Shown in pieces: positions 8,581 through 17,488 of a stretch of DNA of 29,082 bases; positions within the stretch are counted from its first letter, which is position 1, and each line of letters opens with the position of its first letter. The position numbers and the translations under genes are program-made. Source of the DNA: a virus. The stretch lies in IMG/VR virus record IMGVR_UViG_3300046747_000312, positions 1 to 29,082 of that record, one strand, 5' to 3'. The notes under the pieces were generated by a model. That model searched no databases. It was not told the origin of the DNA and saw only the letters and a list, made by a program, of their open reading frames with translations.

Positions 8581-10461
8581 ATGGCCTACAATCCATATCC
8601 AGAGCCCGGCCAGGGGGTCTTCGACCCGGGCGTCGCTCCTACGACGCATGACCTCACGTCTCTGGCGGGACAGGGTCCCGGCGTCCTGGCTCAGATGAAC
8701 CCAGAGGAGCGCGATGCCTACCTCAGGGCACAACAGCAGAACCCAGCGAACGCCGGCGAGGCGTGGTCGGGCAGTGGTGCATATGACGCCTACGCGACGC
8801 CCCTAAAGGCGCAGTTCGCTGGCGATCCGTATTTCACTCAGCGCGTGACCGGCGGCATTCAAGGCGCGCAGCAGGTCGCCACGAACGGCTGGAACGGCGC
8901 GGCGGACATCAACGCCTACCAGCTCGGTGGCGACCCGGCCTACGCCGCGAACGAAGCGGCGCGGCTGCGCGGCACCGGCGCTGCGATGGCGGGTCGTACT
9001 GGTCCGACCATCGATACGGCCAGCGTGTCGCCGTGGCAGGGAGCGCAAACCAGTGCAGGCAATGGGCAGATGCAGGCCGGCGCGGCGCTCGCCGGGCTAG
9101 CGCAGAACGGCGGCGCCGGAACCGGGCTCACGGGACAGGCTGGTGCGGGGCTCATGGGGCTCGCTCGCGCTCCGGCGGGTCCGAGCGCGGCCGAACTCGC
9201 GATGAAAGCGACGGCCGAGCAGGGCCAGCGCAATCAGGCGTCGATGGCCGCGGGCGTGCGTGGCGGGAACTCGGCGCTGGCGCTGCAGAACGCGGCGGCC
9301 AATTCCGCGCAGATGGGCGGCACGCTCAGTCAGCAAATCGGCGTGCAGCGCGCGGCCGAGGACGTTACGAACCGAACTCTTCAGGCGAATGCATTCCAGG
9401 CCGCGGGCAGCATCTACGGATCGCAGGAGCAGCAACGACTTGCGGCGGCAGAGGCGGCCGGAGGGGCATACGGCGGGGCCGGGCAGACGTTCGGGCAGGG
9501 AGCGAGTCTCAATGCCGGTGTCGCTACGAACAACGCGGCGCTCGAGGGGCAGCAGCGCGGACGCAACGATCAGGCGGGACAGTTCTATGAAAGCGCTCAG
9601 CGTCAGGTCACCGCGGATCAGTCGAATCTGAATACAGCATACGACAAACAGCGCACGGCGGATTACATCGCTGCCCGCAACGGATATAGCAATCCAGACA
9701 ACACCGGACGCGGCACCATCACGGGCAGCGCGGGCGGTGACAAGGTTTTGGGGGCAGGCATCGCCGCGGCTGGGGCCATCGCTGCACCGTTTACAGGGGG
9801 CGCATCCTTGGCCGCCGTTCCCGCCGGCGCCGGCATTGCGCAGTCCGATATTCGCGCCAAGACAGACATCGCTCCCGCCGGCCACGCCATCGACCAGACG
9901 TTCCGTGGCCTCGGAGATTATGGGTATGAATACAAGGACCCGCGTGCAGCTGGCGCGGCGCCTGGCCAGCATTTCGGCCCGATGGCGCAAGAGCTGGAGC
10001 AGACGCCGGCAGGCGCGAGCACAGTAACGCGCACGCCGGGCGGCATGAAGGGGATCGATACGGGGCGCCTTGCGCTGGTGAACGCCTCCGAAACGGCGCG
10101 GCTGCGCAAGGAGCTCGACGCGCTCAAGGTGAGCTATGGCGTGGCTCCCGCGATGTACGATCCGGAGAGCGGCATCGAGCAGGCGAACAAGGACGCCTAT
10201 GACATCAAGGACACGCAGACCGTCTATCCGGATACGGGGTACAAGGATCCGCGGTTCGCTGCCATCGACCGCCAGGCGGAGCTCAAGCGGCGCGCGCGCA
10301 TCGAGACGCCGCTCGAGTTCGATCCCGCGGGAGGCGGCACGTTCCGGAGCCCGCTAGAACAGGCGCGTTTCTCCGCGATGGCGCGGCACCCGGGCGGCTA
10401 TGGCTCGCCCGCGGGCCCCGACATGGTCCGGGACTACGCCTATGCATCGAGGGGTCCCTGA
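8581..10461 (+). CDS. Ejection-type virion protein carrying an S74 intramolecular chaperone/autoprotease domain
   Basis: 626 residues, with AGGAGA seven bases before the ATG. Residues 1-420 are Ala/Gly/Gln/Asn-rich and mainly helical (LAMKATAEQGQRNQASMAAG), ending in a Gly/Ala hydrophobic stretch at about 385-420. At residue 422 an S74 domain begins: S422-D423-I-R-A-K427. The Ser followed by Asp, with Lys five positions on, matches the catalytic dyad and cleavage site of endosialidase-type intramolecular chaperones. Further S74 landmarks follow: YGYEYKDPRA, then GPMAQELEQTP and KGIDTGRLALVNA. About 110 residues follow the domain. Autocleavage would release the 204-residue C-terminal part. S74 domains are usual in tail fibres and also occur in podovirus internal proteins; here the neighbours favour the second. 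Confidence 0.7.
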   Translation: MAYNPYPEPGQGVFDPGVAPTTHDLTSLAGQGPGVLAQMNPEERDAYLRAQQQNPANAGEAWSGSGAYDAYATPLKAQFAGDPYFTQRVTGGIQGAQQVATNGWNGAADINAYQLGGDPAYAANEAARLRGTGAAMAGRTGPTIDTASVSPWQGAQTSAGNGQMQAGAALAGLAQNGGAGTGLTGQAGAGLMGLARAPAGPSAAELAMKATAEQGQRNQASMAAGVRGGNSALALQNAAANSAQMGGTLSQQIGVQRAAEDVTNRTLQANAFQAAGSIYGSQEQQRLAAAEAAGGAYGGAGQTFGQGASLNAGVATNNAALEGQQRGRNDQAGQFYESAQRQVTADQSNLNTAYDKQRTADYIAARNGYSNPDNTGRGTITGSAGGDKVLGAGIAAAGAIAAPFTGGASLAAVPAGAGIAQSDIRAKTDIAPAGHAIDQTFRGLGDYGYEYKDPRAAGAAPGQHFGPMAQELEQTPAGASTVTRTPGGMKGIDTGRLALVNASETARLRKELDALKVSYGVAPAMYDPESGIEQANKDAYDIKDTQTVYPDTGYKDPRFAAIDRQAELKRRARIETPLEFDPAGGGTFRSPLEQARFSAMARHPGGYGSPAGPDMVRDYAYASRGP

Positions 10462-12224
10462 TGGCGCTAGTCGGCTACGAGCCGGCGCCGAACGGTGGGT
10501 ACCTTTTCCACCGTGACAACGGGCCGTCGATGATGTTCGCCGGACCCGAGGCGGAGGCGATGCGGCAGCATATCGACCTCACTCGGCCGCCGGACGCGCG
10601 GACGGCGAGCGTCGACCCGTCCAGCATCATGGCGGGCAGCGGCGACCCCGGTCTATCGCCAATGGGCCCGCTGGCTCCCCCGGTTAGCGTGCCGGATGCG
10701 TCCGGAGGCATGAGCCTCCCATCGGGCGGGGCGATGAGCGCGGCGCCCCCTGCCGAACCGAGGCCGCAGGCTCTCAGTCAGTCCCTGCCGCCGCAAGCGC
10801 CTCGCTCCCCTCCCAAGCCGACTGAGCCGCCCCCCATGAAGATGGGCCCGGCCGAACCCGGCACCGAGCCGGGGGGCAAAGAAGAGACCCGCGGCGCCGC
10901 GGCTGAGCTGGCCTATGCGCTTGCTTCGCAGGCTCCGCGCGGCGGCGGTGGCAAGGCGGCGAAGATGGGCCTGTCTGAGCGCACCGTGGAGGGCGCAGCG
11001 AGCCCGGAGGACCAGGCGGCGAATCGCGAGCTGGTGCAGGAGACGCGCGCGGCGGGGGAAGCGACGCTCACGCGGCTCGCGTCGATCGAGGAGCAGAAAA
11101 AGGCGTACTACGAGGACGCGCAGGCGAATGCGGCCGACGCGGCGCTCGAGGCGCACGCGCGCCAGCTCCGCGCGCAAGACCAGGCGGCCACGGTCCAGGC
11201 GGCATGGGACAAGACGCACGCATCGCTACAGCGCGAACAGGACGCGGTGGCGAATCAAAAGGTGGACCCGAATCGGCTTTTCAGCGGAAGGGCCGGCACC
11301 GGGGCGGCAATCGCCTCGACCATCAGTGTAGCGCTCGGGGCGTTCGGGGCGTCACTGACCGGAGGCCCGAATTATGCATTGCAGATCGTGAACTCAGCGA
11401 TTCAGCGCGACGTGGACGCGCAAATGGATTCGCTGCAGCGCCGCGGGGCGAACGCGGACAACGCCATGTCCAACTTCATGCGCGCGCACGGACTCGAGCC
11501 GCAAGAGGCGAAGCTTGCGGTAACCGCCTACGGGCAGCAGTACGCGGCGAAGCTCGCGGAGACGCAAGCGACACAGATCAAGAGCCTGGAATCTCAGCAA
11601 GCGGCGGAGCAGTTCGCCGCGGAGATGCGCGCCAAGGCCGCGGCGAATCTCGCGGATCTGCAGTCCAAGGTGATGGCGAAGGCGACCGAGAAATACAAGC
11701 TACAGGGCGGCGGGGGCGGCCCGGCGGCAGCGAAGCAGCAGCTCGAAAACCTGAAGCTCGCGGCGGAGGTTGACGCGCTCGAGACCAAGACGTCGGGCTC
11801 GAAGAAGAGCAGCCCGGAAGGCGAAGTCACACCGCGACTGGCGACGAGCGAGGCCGCAACGACAGCAGCGGGCCCCGGGCTCGCGCATCTCAAGCGCCTC
11901 TCGGACAACGCCAGTAGCATCGGTCAGGTGCTCGACTATTTCGGCATCGGTGGCAAATCCGCGCTCACGTCCGCCGCGGAGAATCAGGCCTATCTTGACG
12001 CTCGCGCCGAGACGGGCGGGAACGTTCCGCCGGAGCATCGAGTCGAGCAGATCCGGAAGAACCTTTCTTCCCCGGTCAAGGCCACGCGCGACGCTCAGAT
12101 CGAGGAACTCTATGCGGCCAAGGCCGCGCTCCACAACTCGAACGTGGACGTATCGAAACGGACCGCGAAGGTCGGCGCAATCGGCGGCAGCGAAGGCCCC
12201 GTTGACTCCTCGGGGGCCTACTAA
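10461..12224 (+). CDS. Putative internal virion (DNA ejection) protein
   Basis: The ATG overlaps the previous TGA by one base (TGATG). 587 residues. Residues 1-45 are beta-like, 50-145 are Pro/Gly-rich and disordered, and 150-270 are Ala/Glu/Arg/Gln-rich with strong coiled-coil character. A single uncharged stretch at 277-308 (GTGAAIASTISVALGAFGAS) could cross a membrane, and another long helical region follows to about 420. One hydrophobic helix within a very helical Ala/Gln-rich protein is how podovirus ejection proteins look (P22 gp7/gp20/gp16, T7 gp14-16). There is no enzymatic motif. It should leave the virion at infection and help build the trans-envelope channel. Confidence 0.6.
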   Translation: MALVGYEPAPNGGYLFHRDNGPSMMFAGPEAEAMRQHIDLTRPPDARTASVDPSSIMAGSGDPGLSPMGPLAPPVSVPDASGGMSLPSGGAMSAAPPAEPRPQALSQSLPPQAPRSPPKPTEPPPMKMGPAEPGTEPGGKEETRGAAAELAYALASQAPRGGGGKAAKMGLSERTVEGAASPEDQAANRELVQETRAAGEATLTRLASIEEQKKAYYEDAQANAADAALEAHARQLRAQDQAATVQAAWDKTHASLQREQDAVANQKVDPNRLFSGRAGTGAAIASTISVALGAFGASLTGGPNYALQIVNSAIQRDVDAQMDSLQRRGANADNAMSNFMRAHGLEPQEAKLAVTAYGQQYAAKLAETQATQIKSLESQQAAEQFAAEMRAKAAANLADLQSKVMAKATEKYKLQGGGGGPAAAKQQLENLKLAAEVDALETKTSGSKKSSPEGEVTPRLATSEAATTAAGPGLAHLKRLSDNASSIGQVLDYFGIGGKSALTSAAENQAYLDARAETGGNVPPEHRVEQIRKNLSSPVKATRDAQIEELYAAKAALHNSNVDVSKRTAKVGAIGGSEGPVDSSGAY

Positions 12225-14824
12225 TGGCCGGCATGGTCAAGGCCCCGAATGGCGCCGTCGTCTTCCAGGACGACGCGGGCCAGGTGCACCTCAAGAACGC
12301 CAGCGGGGAAATCCAGCCGGTCAAGCCCGCGGACGTCGCGCATCTGCTCGGTGACCCGCTCTCCGGCTACTCCCCCGCCTCTGCGGTGGACATCTCCAAC
12401 GCCGCGGCCGAAGCGAAGGCCGCCGCGGACGCAGAGAAAACCTCCGTGCTCGGCGCTGGCGCTCGCGGATTCGCCACGGGCGCCGTCAACGCCGCGCTTG
12501 CTGCGCCGAAGCTCGTCACCGGCCTGGGTGCCGCGGCGCTCGGCGTCAAGGACCCCCTGGCCGACTATTCCGGCTCCGGCTTCGTCCAGGACGTCGGCAC
12601 GGCGGCGCGGCACGTCGCGGGCGAAGGAATCGGCGCGGCCGAGGACGCGTCCCACGAACAGATGCTCGCGGACCGCGAGCTACACCCCTACGCGCGCGGC
12701 GCCGGGGAGCTCGCCGGGACCGTGGCCGGAGCGCTCCCGCTCGGTGGCGTCGCGGCCGGCGCGGGACGGGCCGGCGCTGCCGCCCTCGGGCTCGCTGGGC
12801 GCGCCGCAACCGTGGGCGCGGGCCTGGGCGCCTCGGTGCTCGAAGGCGCCTCCCTGGGGTCCACGCAGGCCGCAGAGGCCGCCTGGCTCAAGGGGGACCA
12901 TGACGTGACGGCCGAGCAGACGCTTGCCGGTATCGGGCTCGGCGGGCTGTTCGGGCTCGGCGCGGGGACCGTGGTAGCCGGCGGCGCGGCGGGGCTGTCC
13001 AAGCTCCTCGGGCGACGGGCGGCCACGGAGGGCGCTGCCAGCCTGGAGAGCGCGGCGGCGCGGGCCGAGGCGGGCGATGCGGCGGCAGCGTCCGAGGGCT
13101 CGGTGCTGAGCGATGCGGAGCCGGCGCGGACGGCGCCCCTCGATGCCGTCTCCGGGGGACAGCAGTCCCGAGCGCGGCAGTGGTTCTCGGGCGTTTCGGA
13201 CGAAGCGGCCGTGAAGCAGATATTTCACGATCAAAAACCCGCGTTACGATCGCTCGGCGGAGGGAAGGCGCCGTCGCCGGAGCTTCTCTCGGATTTCGGG
13301 AAATTCGCCAACGAGTCAGGTATTGCCGGATTCAAGTCGGATTCTGCGGCCCTGGGGCGCGCTACCGAGGTATCGGAGGGCGCCGGCCAGCGGATCGGCG
13401 CCATCATGGAGAAGCTCGACGCCACGGCGCCCTACGTCGAGGCGCGCCCCCTCGTGGCCAAGCTGCAGGACTTCGCGGGCAACCTCCGGCGCGAATCCTG
13501 GACGCCGGAGCAAGATGCGATTGCGAAGAAGATCGCGGAGCGGACCGTGAAGATTCAGGAGCTTGCGGACGCCGGAATCGTTACGCATTCCGACCTGTGG
13601 AACTACCGCCGCGGGCTCGATACGCTGTCCGGCTGGGGCAAGACCGCACCGAATGCCACCAAAGAAGCGATGCGCGAGCTCCGCGGCATGGTCGAGACGC
13701 AACTCGAGCAATCCGTGGCGCAGGGAGGAGGAGCCGACCTCGGCACCGAGTACCTGCAGGCCAAGCGCGCCTACCGCTTCGGGACGGCGGCGAAAGAGGC
13801 GCTCGAGGAACGCGTGGGCGTCCGCGACATTTCCAACAACCTCTTCGGCCTGAAGGATTCCGCCGTAGGCCTCGCGACGCTCCTCGGCACCGGTGGCCAT
13901 GCGTTCCCGGCACTCGCCGCCGCGGGCGGAGCGAAGTTCGTCCGCGAACGCGGCTGGGGTGCGCTTGCGTCGATCGCTCGCAAGGCCGCAGGCGATGCGG
14001 TGGACCTATCCGCCGCGCCCGCCGCGGCGCTCGGCACGGCGCGGAACGTCCAGACGATGGTGGCTCACTCCGAGTCCCGACTCCAGTCCTCGCTTGGGCG
14101 CTTCCTGGGCGTCGGGGACGACGGCGGCGGCCTCGCGCGGCGCGGCGCGGTCTCGTGGGCTGCGCGGCTCCGCTCCGACGATGCGGACTCGGCGCGCTCG
14201 GCCTACAAGGAGCAGGCGACCGAGGTACAATCGCTCGCGGGGAACCCGATGCTCGCGTCGCAGCGGTTGAACGGCATCACGGGCGATGGGCTCATCGCGG
14301 TCGCTCCGGGACTCCAGACGGCCATGGCGAGAGTCGCGGGCCGCGCGTCGCAATACCTCGCGGCGAATCTGCCGTGTCCGCCGTCTGACCCGAACAGTAT
14401 CACGCCGCAGCTCGACTCGCCGCCGCCGGCCAGCATGTCGGACCTTGCGACCTACGCGGACCGCGTGGAGGGCGTGGAGGATCCGCTCTCCCTCGTAGAC
14501 GACCTCCACACGGGAATCGTCTCGCCCGAGAAGGTCGATGCGGTGAAGCACGTTTGGCCGCAGATTTTCGCGCGGATTCAGCAATCGACGATGCTCGCGC
14601 TCTCGCAAGCCACGGAGCCGGTGCCTTACGAAAAGCGAAAGCTGCTCGATATCGCGCTCGATGCGCACGGCACGATTGAGCCGTCGATGCGGCCCGAGAA
14701 CATCGACGTCATGCGGCAGGCGCTCAAATCGGTTCAGGTGGCCCAGAAGCCGCAGAACGGACGCGCTCCGCAAGCGGCATCGATGCTCGCAACCAGGTCA
14801 CAGCAGCTCATGAAAGGGAATTGA
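12224..14824 (+). CDS. Large Ala/Gly-rich ejection-type virion protein
   Basis: 866 residues. The start overlaps the previous stop by one base (TAATG). The N-terminal 40 residues repeat a beta-like pattern similar in style to the start of the preceding protein (APNGAVVFQDDAGQVHLKN). Residues 76-108 and 158-262 are long Gly/Ala-rich hydrophobic segments (GELAGTVAGALPLGGVAAGA; TLAGIGLGGLFGLGAGTVVA) that look like membrane-interacting helices. The C-terminal two thirds are helical and charged. I see no lysozyme or transglycosylase motif. Size, composition and order place it with podovirus DNA-transfer proteins that insert into the host envelope. Confidence 0.6.
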   Translation: MAGMVKAPNGAVVFQDDAGQVHLKNASGEIQPVKPADVAHLLGDPLSGYSPASAVDISNAAAEAKAAADAEKTSVLGAGARGFATGAVNAALAAPKLVTGLGAAALGVKDPLADYSGSGFVQDVGTAARHVAGEGIGAAEDASHEQMLADRELHPYARGAGELAGTVAGALPLGGVAAGAGRAGAAALGLAGRAATVGAGLGASVLEGASLGSTQAAEAAWLKGDHDVTAEQTLAGIGLGGLFGLGAGTVVAGGAAGLSKLLGRRAATEGAASLESAAARAEAGDAAAASEGSVLSDAEPARTAPLDAVSGGQQSRARQWFSGVSDEAAVKQIFHDQKPALRSLGGGKAPSPELLSDFGKFANESGIAGFKSDSAALGRATEVSEGAGQRIGAIMEKLDATAPYVEARPLVAKLQDFAGNLRRESWTPEQDAIAKKIAERTVKIQELADAGIVTHSDLWNYRRGLDTLSGWGKTAPNATKEAMRELRGMVETQLEQSVAQGGGADLGTEYLQAKRAYRFGTAAKEALEERVGVRDISNNLFGLKDSAVGLATLLGTGGHAFPALAAAGGAKFVRERGWGALASIARKAAGDAVDLSAAPAAALGTARNVQTMVAHSESRLQSSLGRFLGVGDDGGGLARRGAVSWAARLRSDDADSARSAYKEQATEVQSLAGNPMLASQRLNGITGDGLIAVAPGLQTAMARVAGRASQYLAANLPCPPSDPNSITPQLDSPPPASMSDLATYADRVEGVEDPLSLVDDLHTGIVSPEKVDAVKHVWPQIFARIQQSTMLALSQATEPVPYEKRKLLDIALDAHGTIEPSMRPENIDVMRQALKSVQVAQKPQNGRAPQAASMLATRSQQLMKGN

Positions 14825-14826
14825 CG

Positions 14827-15234
14827 ATGGCGAAGGAAACTCAGGCGGCGGAACGGTTCGGACCTCACGGCGGGACGCCGGTACTCGGCACGACTCGCGG
14901 CGTCGCGGGACGGCAGATCACGTGTGTGCCGATCACGAACGTTAGCACCGGATTCGACCTTTCGAGCGTGACCTATTTCGGTGGCACTCAGTGGCAGTCG
15001 CGGTTTCTGCGCATCATTTGCGATAGCGCGTTCTATTACTTCTGGAGCGATACCGCGCCGAACACTGACACCGTAGACGAGACCGCGACGGGTGCGACGA
15101 ACCAGGCGCGCCAGGCGGACCGGTGCCCAGCGGACGAGACGCGCGAGGAATGCGCGTCGGGTCTCTATCTCTACGTCAAGTCGACGGTCGCAACGGCTGT
15201 GCTCAGGATTTCGATCGTGGACAAGGTGGACTGA
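14827..15234 (+). CDS. Small virion-associated hypothetical protein
   Basis: The ATG at 14827 is chosen because AAAGGGA lies eight bases before it. A TTG six bases upstream would sit too close to that site. The 135-residue product is beta-rich with a hydrophobic core typical of small structural proteins (FLRIICDSAFYYFWSD, then SGLYLYVKSTVATAVLRISI). It contains Cys at both ends of a variable loop (DRCPADETREEC). Its stop overlaps the next ATG (TGATG). The position between ejection proteins and a LamG-like protein suggests a tail or appendage component. No family is recognised. Confidence 0.6.
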   Translation: MAKETQAAERFGPHGGTPVLGTTRGVAGRQITCVPITNVSTGFDLSSVTYFGGTQWQSRFLRIICDSAFYYFWSDTAPNTDTVDETATGATNQARQADRCPADETREECASGLYLYVKSTVATAVLRISIVDKVD

Positions 15235-15980
15235 TGTTTTCTCGACGGCCGAATATTCGCTTCAACCGGGGGCGCGTTGCTGCTCGCAACGGAGGCCTAC
15301 CGGTCGGGTTTCGGCTCGTCACCTCCGTGCCGTGCCTGCAATGGGTGCAGGCAGATCGCGGTGTAACGGTTGCTGGTGGATTCGCGACGGCATGGGCGGA
15401 CCAGACGGGCAACGGGTGGCATTTCGCCGAGGGAGTGAACCCGCCCGCGTACCTCGCGATGGGACTCAATGGGCGGCCCGTCGTTGACTTCAACGGCACC
15501 AGTCAGCAGCTCAAATCGCTACTCACTCGACCGGCTCCGGGCACGTCGAACACGTTCATTTGGGCTCTAATCAATGTCGTTGCCGCCACGGGAGTGGCGA
15601 ATGGGAAGCCGTACGGAGGCACGGCGAGCATGGTCGTCTTCCTCCCGTCCAGCGTGACGTACACGCCGAGCTACTTCGCGGGTACGATCGCCGCTCCGGC
15701 GATCACAGGCAGTTACAACACATGGTATCGGTGGGAAAACCTCTATGGAAACACCGCGGCCGACTACCTGAAGATCGGAGCGCTCGTCGGTACGGGGCCG
15801 GCCATTGCGGGCAACACCGCGGAGGGAGCCGCATTCTGGCTCGGAGGCAACTCAGGCGCGCAGTTTTGCAGATGTACGATCGGGGCCTACGGGGCATTCG
15901 GTGGCAAGCCGAATGGGACGGAACTCACGGCTTTGGCGGCATGGGCGCAGCTCTATGGCGGTGCTGGGGTGCAGATATGA
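15234..15980 (+). CDS. LamG/concanavalin-like domain protein, possible receptor-binding appendage
   Basis: 248 residues from the ATG that overlaps the previous TGA. After a basic N-terminal 20 residues, the pattern W-A-D-Q-T-G-N-G-W-H-F then L-N-G-R-P-V-V-D-F-N-G-T-S-Q-Q-L (about residues 57-92) is the typical start of a LamG-like jelly-roll: a described object, a 'nGrpvvdFdG' strand, then F-I-W-A-L strands. The C-terminus continues beta-rich with a GNTAEGAAFWLGGNSG segment and ends without charged helix. Such domains bind carbohydrate in many phage appendages, so this is the best receptor-binding candidate in the window. The fold call is by pattern only. Confidence 0.55.
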   Translation: MFSRRPNIRFNRGRVAARNGGLPVGFRLVTSVPCLQWVQADRGVTVAGGFATAWADQTGNGWHFAEGVNPPAYLAMGLNGRPVVDFNGTSQQLKSLLTRPAPGTSNTFIWALINVVAATGVANGKPYGGTASMVVFLPSSVTYTPSYFAGTIAAPAITGSYNTWYRWENLYGNTAADYLKIGALVGTGPAIAGNTAEGAAFWLGGNSGAQFCRCTIGAYGAFGGKPNGTELTALAAWAQLYGGAGVQI

Positions 15981-16309
15981 CCAAGATTCTTCTCTCGCGC
16001 GCAGACTGCGACAAGGTCAACGCTTGCGTCCCTCCGACCGCTGGTGTCCCAGTCGGAGGCGGAATCCACATCGACATTCCAGCCGACTGGCAGGCGCGCA
16101 TCGCCGCAGGCATCCCGGTGCCCGGCTGCACGTACGTTCTGCCGGACGCGGACGGCGCCGTGACGATCGCGCCCGAGCTAACGGCAAAGCTCCAGGCCTC
16201 GCCGGACCCGCGCGCAGCTCAAGTGCTCGCGGTGATTGCAGTTGCGGTGCCGATTCCGGATCCCGTGCTCAATGCGCAGGTCGACGCGCAAGCGGAGATC
16301 AAGCCATGA
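15977..16309 (+). CDS. Hypothetical protein downstream of the appendage gene
   Basis: 110 residues from an ATG overlapping the previous stop by four bases (ATGA). Two Cys residues occur near the start (ADCDKVNACVPP) and one in GCTYVLPDADG. The middle is a short beta segment (GGGIHIDIPADWQARI) and the C-terminal half is Ala/Pro/Val-rich. No family recognised. Upstream in-frame codons would run inside the LamG-like gene and are disregarded. Function is unknown; it is co-translated with the appendage gene and may accompany it in the virion. Confidence 0.6.
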   Translation: MTKILLSRADCDKVNACVPPTAGVPVGGGIHIDIPADWQARIAAGIPVPGCTYVLPDADGAVTIAPELTAKLQASPDPRAAQVLAVIAVAVPIPDPVLNAQVDAQAEIKP

Positions 16310-16383
16310 TCCGCGACGCCATCGCCTGGCTCCTCATGTTCTTTGGCGCCATCGCGTTCGTCGGCGCCGCTCTCGTGATTTAG
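16306..16383 (+). CDS. 25-residue single-pass membrane peptide, lysis-region candidate
   Basis: A tiny ORF whose ATG overlaps the previous stop (ATGA). The product is MIRDAIAWLLMFFGAIAFVG followed by AALVI. It has a charged N-terminus and then one uninterrupted hydrophobic helix to the end. It sits just before another small membrane protein and six genes before the end of the endolysin cluster. It may be a minimal holin, pinholin or accessory membrane peptide. The coding potential is supported by coupling, by the clean hydrophobic segment and by the position. The size makes a chance ORF possible. Confidence 0.5.
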   Translation: MIRDAIAWLLMFFGAIAFVGAALVI

Positions 16384-16392
16384 GAAAACACC

Positions 16393-16605
16393 ATGCAAAT
16401 TGTCACCGTCGTCACGCAATACTGGCCCACGCTCCTAGCGCTCGGGGCCGTCACCACTGCCGTCAACCAGGCCGCCAAGCGGCTTCCGGACGGGCCGCGC
16501 TGGTCGCGCCTGAAGAATATCGTCAATACCGTGGCGGTCGACTATGCCGCGCTCCTGGCCGAGGTCGGCGGCGCGCTCGGCATCGGGCCGCGGAGCAAGC
16601 CATGA
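16393..16605 (+). CDS. Small membrane protein, holin candidate
   Basis: 70 residues, AGGAAAA seven bases before the ATG. Residues about 4-26 (VTVVTQYWPTLLALGAVTTA) are hydrophobic, followed by a basic segment (KRLPDGPRWSRLK) and a second moderately hydrophobic amphipathic stretch (NTVAVDYAALLAEVGGALGI). One certain and one possible membrane helix, together with its place two genes before the endolysin gene, make it a reasonable holin candidate. No named holin family is recognised. Confidence 0.55.
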   Translation: MQIVTVVTQYWPTLLALGAVTTAVNQAAKRLPDGPRWSRLKNIVNTVAVDYAALLAEVGGALGIGPRSKP

Positions 16606-16829
16606 GGGCGCTCCTCCTGGCGCTGCTCGTCGTCGGCTGCGGTACGCCTCCGCCGCGCTTCGGTATCGGTCACTGCACTCCGGCGCAGGTCGAGATCCAG
16701 CGCGCCGAGATGACCGCTCAAGTGGTGCCGGCCGTGCTCGCGTGCGTCCAGGCTGGCAACGCGGAAGACTGCCCCATCGCGGACGCGGCTACCGAACGCT
16801 GGCTTGCGGAACGGGAGGCGTGCCGGTAG
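16602..16829 (+). CDS. Small lipoprotein in the lysis region
   Basis: 75 residues from an ATG overlapping the previous stop (ATGA). The N-terminus is a lipoprotein signal: a basic start, hydrophobic LLLALL and a V10-V11-G12-C13 lipobox, followed by a Pro-rich GTPPP linker. The mature part has three or more Cys (HCTPAQ, ACVQAG, DCPIAD, EACR) and a helical middle. Lipidated outer-membrane subunits of spanins are encoded near endolysins, but a matching inner-membrane spanin with a long coiled coil is not evident. Outer-membrane spanin is therefore a possibility only. The signal implies a Gram-negative host. Confidence 0.6.
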   Translation: MRALLLALLVVGCGTPPPRFGIGHCTPAQVEIQRAEMTAQVVPAVLACVQAGNAEDCPIADAATERWLAEREACR

Positions 16830-17030
16830 ATGCCCGACGCTCGCGCCGTCATCCGCAAAGCGGTGAAGACCATCCTCGACGAGGAGAAGTCTCACCGCGA
16901 AGCGCTCATAGAGTGTGCACGACGCAAGCGCGAGCTGAACGAGTGCCTTGATGAACTCACGCCGGTCATGTCGACCAGCGCAAGCCAGTCGTTTCGCGCT
17001 GCCGCGGCGGCACTGGAACCCAAGCCGTGA
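16830..17030 (+). CDS. Small helical hypothetical protein
   Basis: 66 residues; the ATG follows the preceding stop without a gap (TAGATG). The sequence is charged and helical (VIRKAVKTILDEEKSHREAL, then CARRKRELNECLDEL), with no membrane segment. The helix could be a coiled coil partner of the lipoprotein before it, but it lacks the anchor expected for an inner-membrane spanin. Its stop overlaps the endolysin GTG (GTGA). Function unknown. Confidence 0.6.
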   Translation: MPDARAVIRKAVKTILDEEKSHREALIECARRKRELNECLDELTPVMSTSASQSFRAAAAALEPKP

Positions 17031-17488
17031 CCGTTACCGAGACCCTCATCGCGCAGCTACACCCCGAGGTGCAGGGCAAGTGCCGCGTTCTATTGGAGAC
17101 CGCCAAGGCCGCAGGAATCGATCTTTGCGTGACCCAGGGATACCGCTCGCCGCAGCAGCAGGCGAAGCTCTACGCGCAGGGCCGTACCGCTCCGGGGCCC
17201 ATCGTGACGCGCGCTCCTCCGGGCTACTCGTGGCACGAGTACCATCTGGCGTTTGACGTCGCGGTGCTCCACGAGGGCCATGCGACGTGGCCGAACGATA
17301 TCCGCCTGTGGCGCCGCATCGGTGAGCTAGGCAAGGCCACCGGGCTCGACTGGGGCGGCGACTTCAAGACGATCACGGACCTCCCGCACTTCGAATACCA
17401 CCCCGGCCTCACCCTGGCCGACGCCCGCGCAGGGAAAACGCTCCCCGAGCGCGACACCACGCCCGCGCCCCCACCGGAGACCACATGA
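17027..17488 (+). CDS. M15-family endolysin (L-alanyl-D-glutamate or D,D-carboxypeptidase type)
   Basis: 153 residues from a GTG overlapping the previous stop. It cleaves the peptide stem of peptidoglycan at lysis. Family marks: a G38-Y39-R40-S41-x-x-x-Q motif, the zinc-binding S68-W-H70-x6-D77 block, and a C-terminal D118-x-P-H121-F-E motif. H70, D77 and H121 are the expected zinc ligands and D118 the expected catalytic acid, as in T5 endolysin and CwlK/VanY relatives. The usual Gly in the middle of SxHxxGxAxD is His73 here. There is no signal peptide, so a holin is needed for release. The C-terminal 25 residues are a Pro/Thr-rich tail. Confidence 0.85.
   Translation: MTVTETLIAQLHPEVQGKCRVLLETAKAAGIDLCVTQGYRSPQQQAKLYAQGRTAPGPIVTRAPPGYSWHEYHLAFDVAVLHEGHATWPNDIRLWRRIGELGKATGLDWGGDFKTITDLPHFEYHPGLTLADARAGKTLPERDTTPAPPPETT

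Noticed and set aside
13180-14388. 402-codon plus-strand frame inside the large ejection-type gene
   Set aside because: Out of frame with the coupled 866-residue gene, Arg-rich low-complexity translation, no ribosome binding site.
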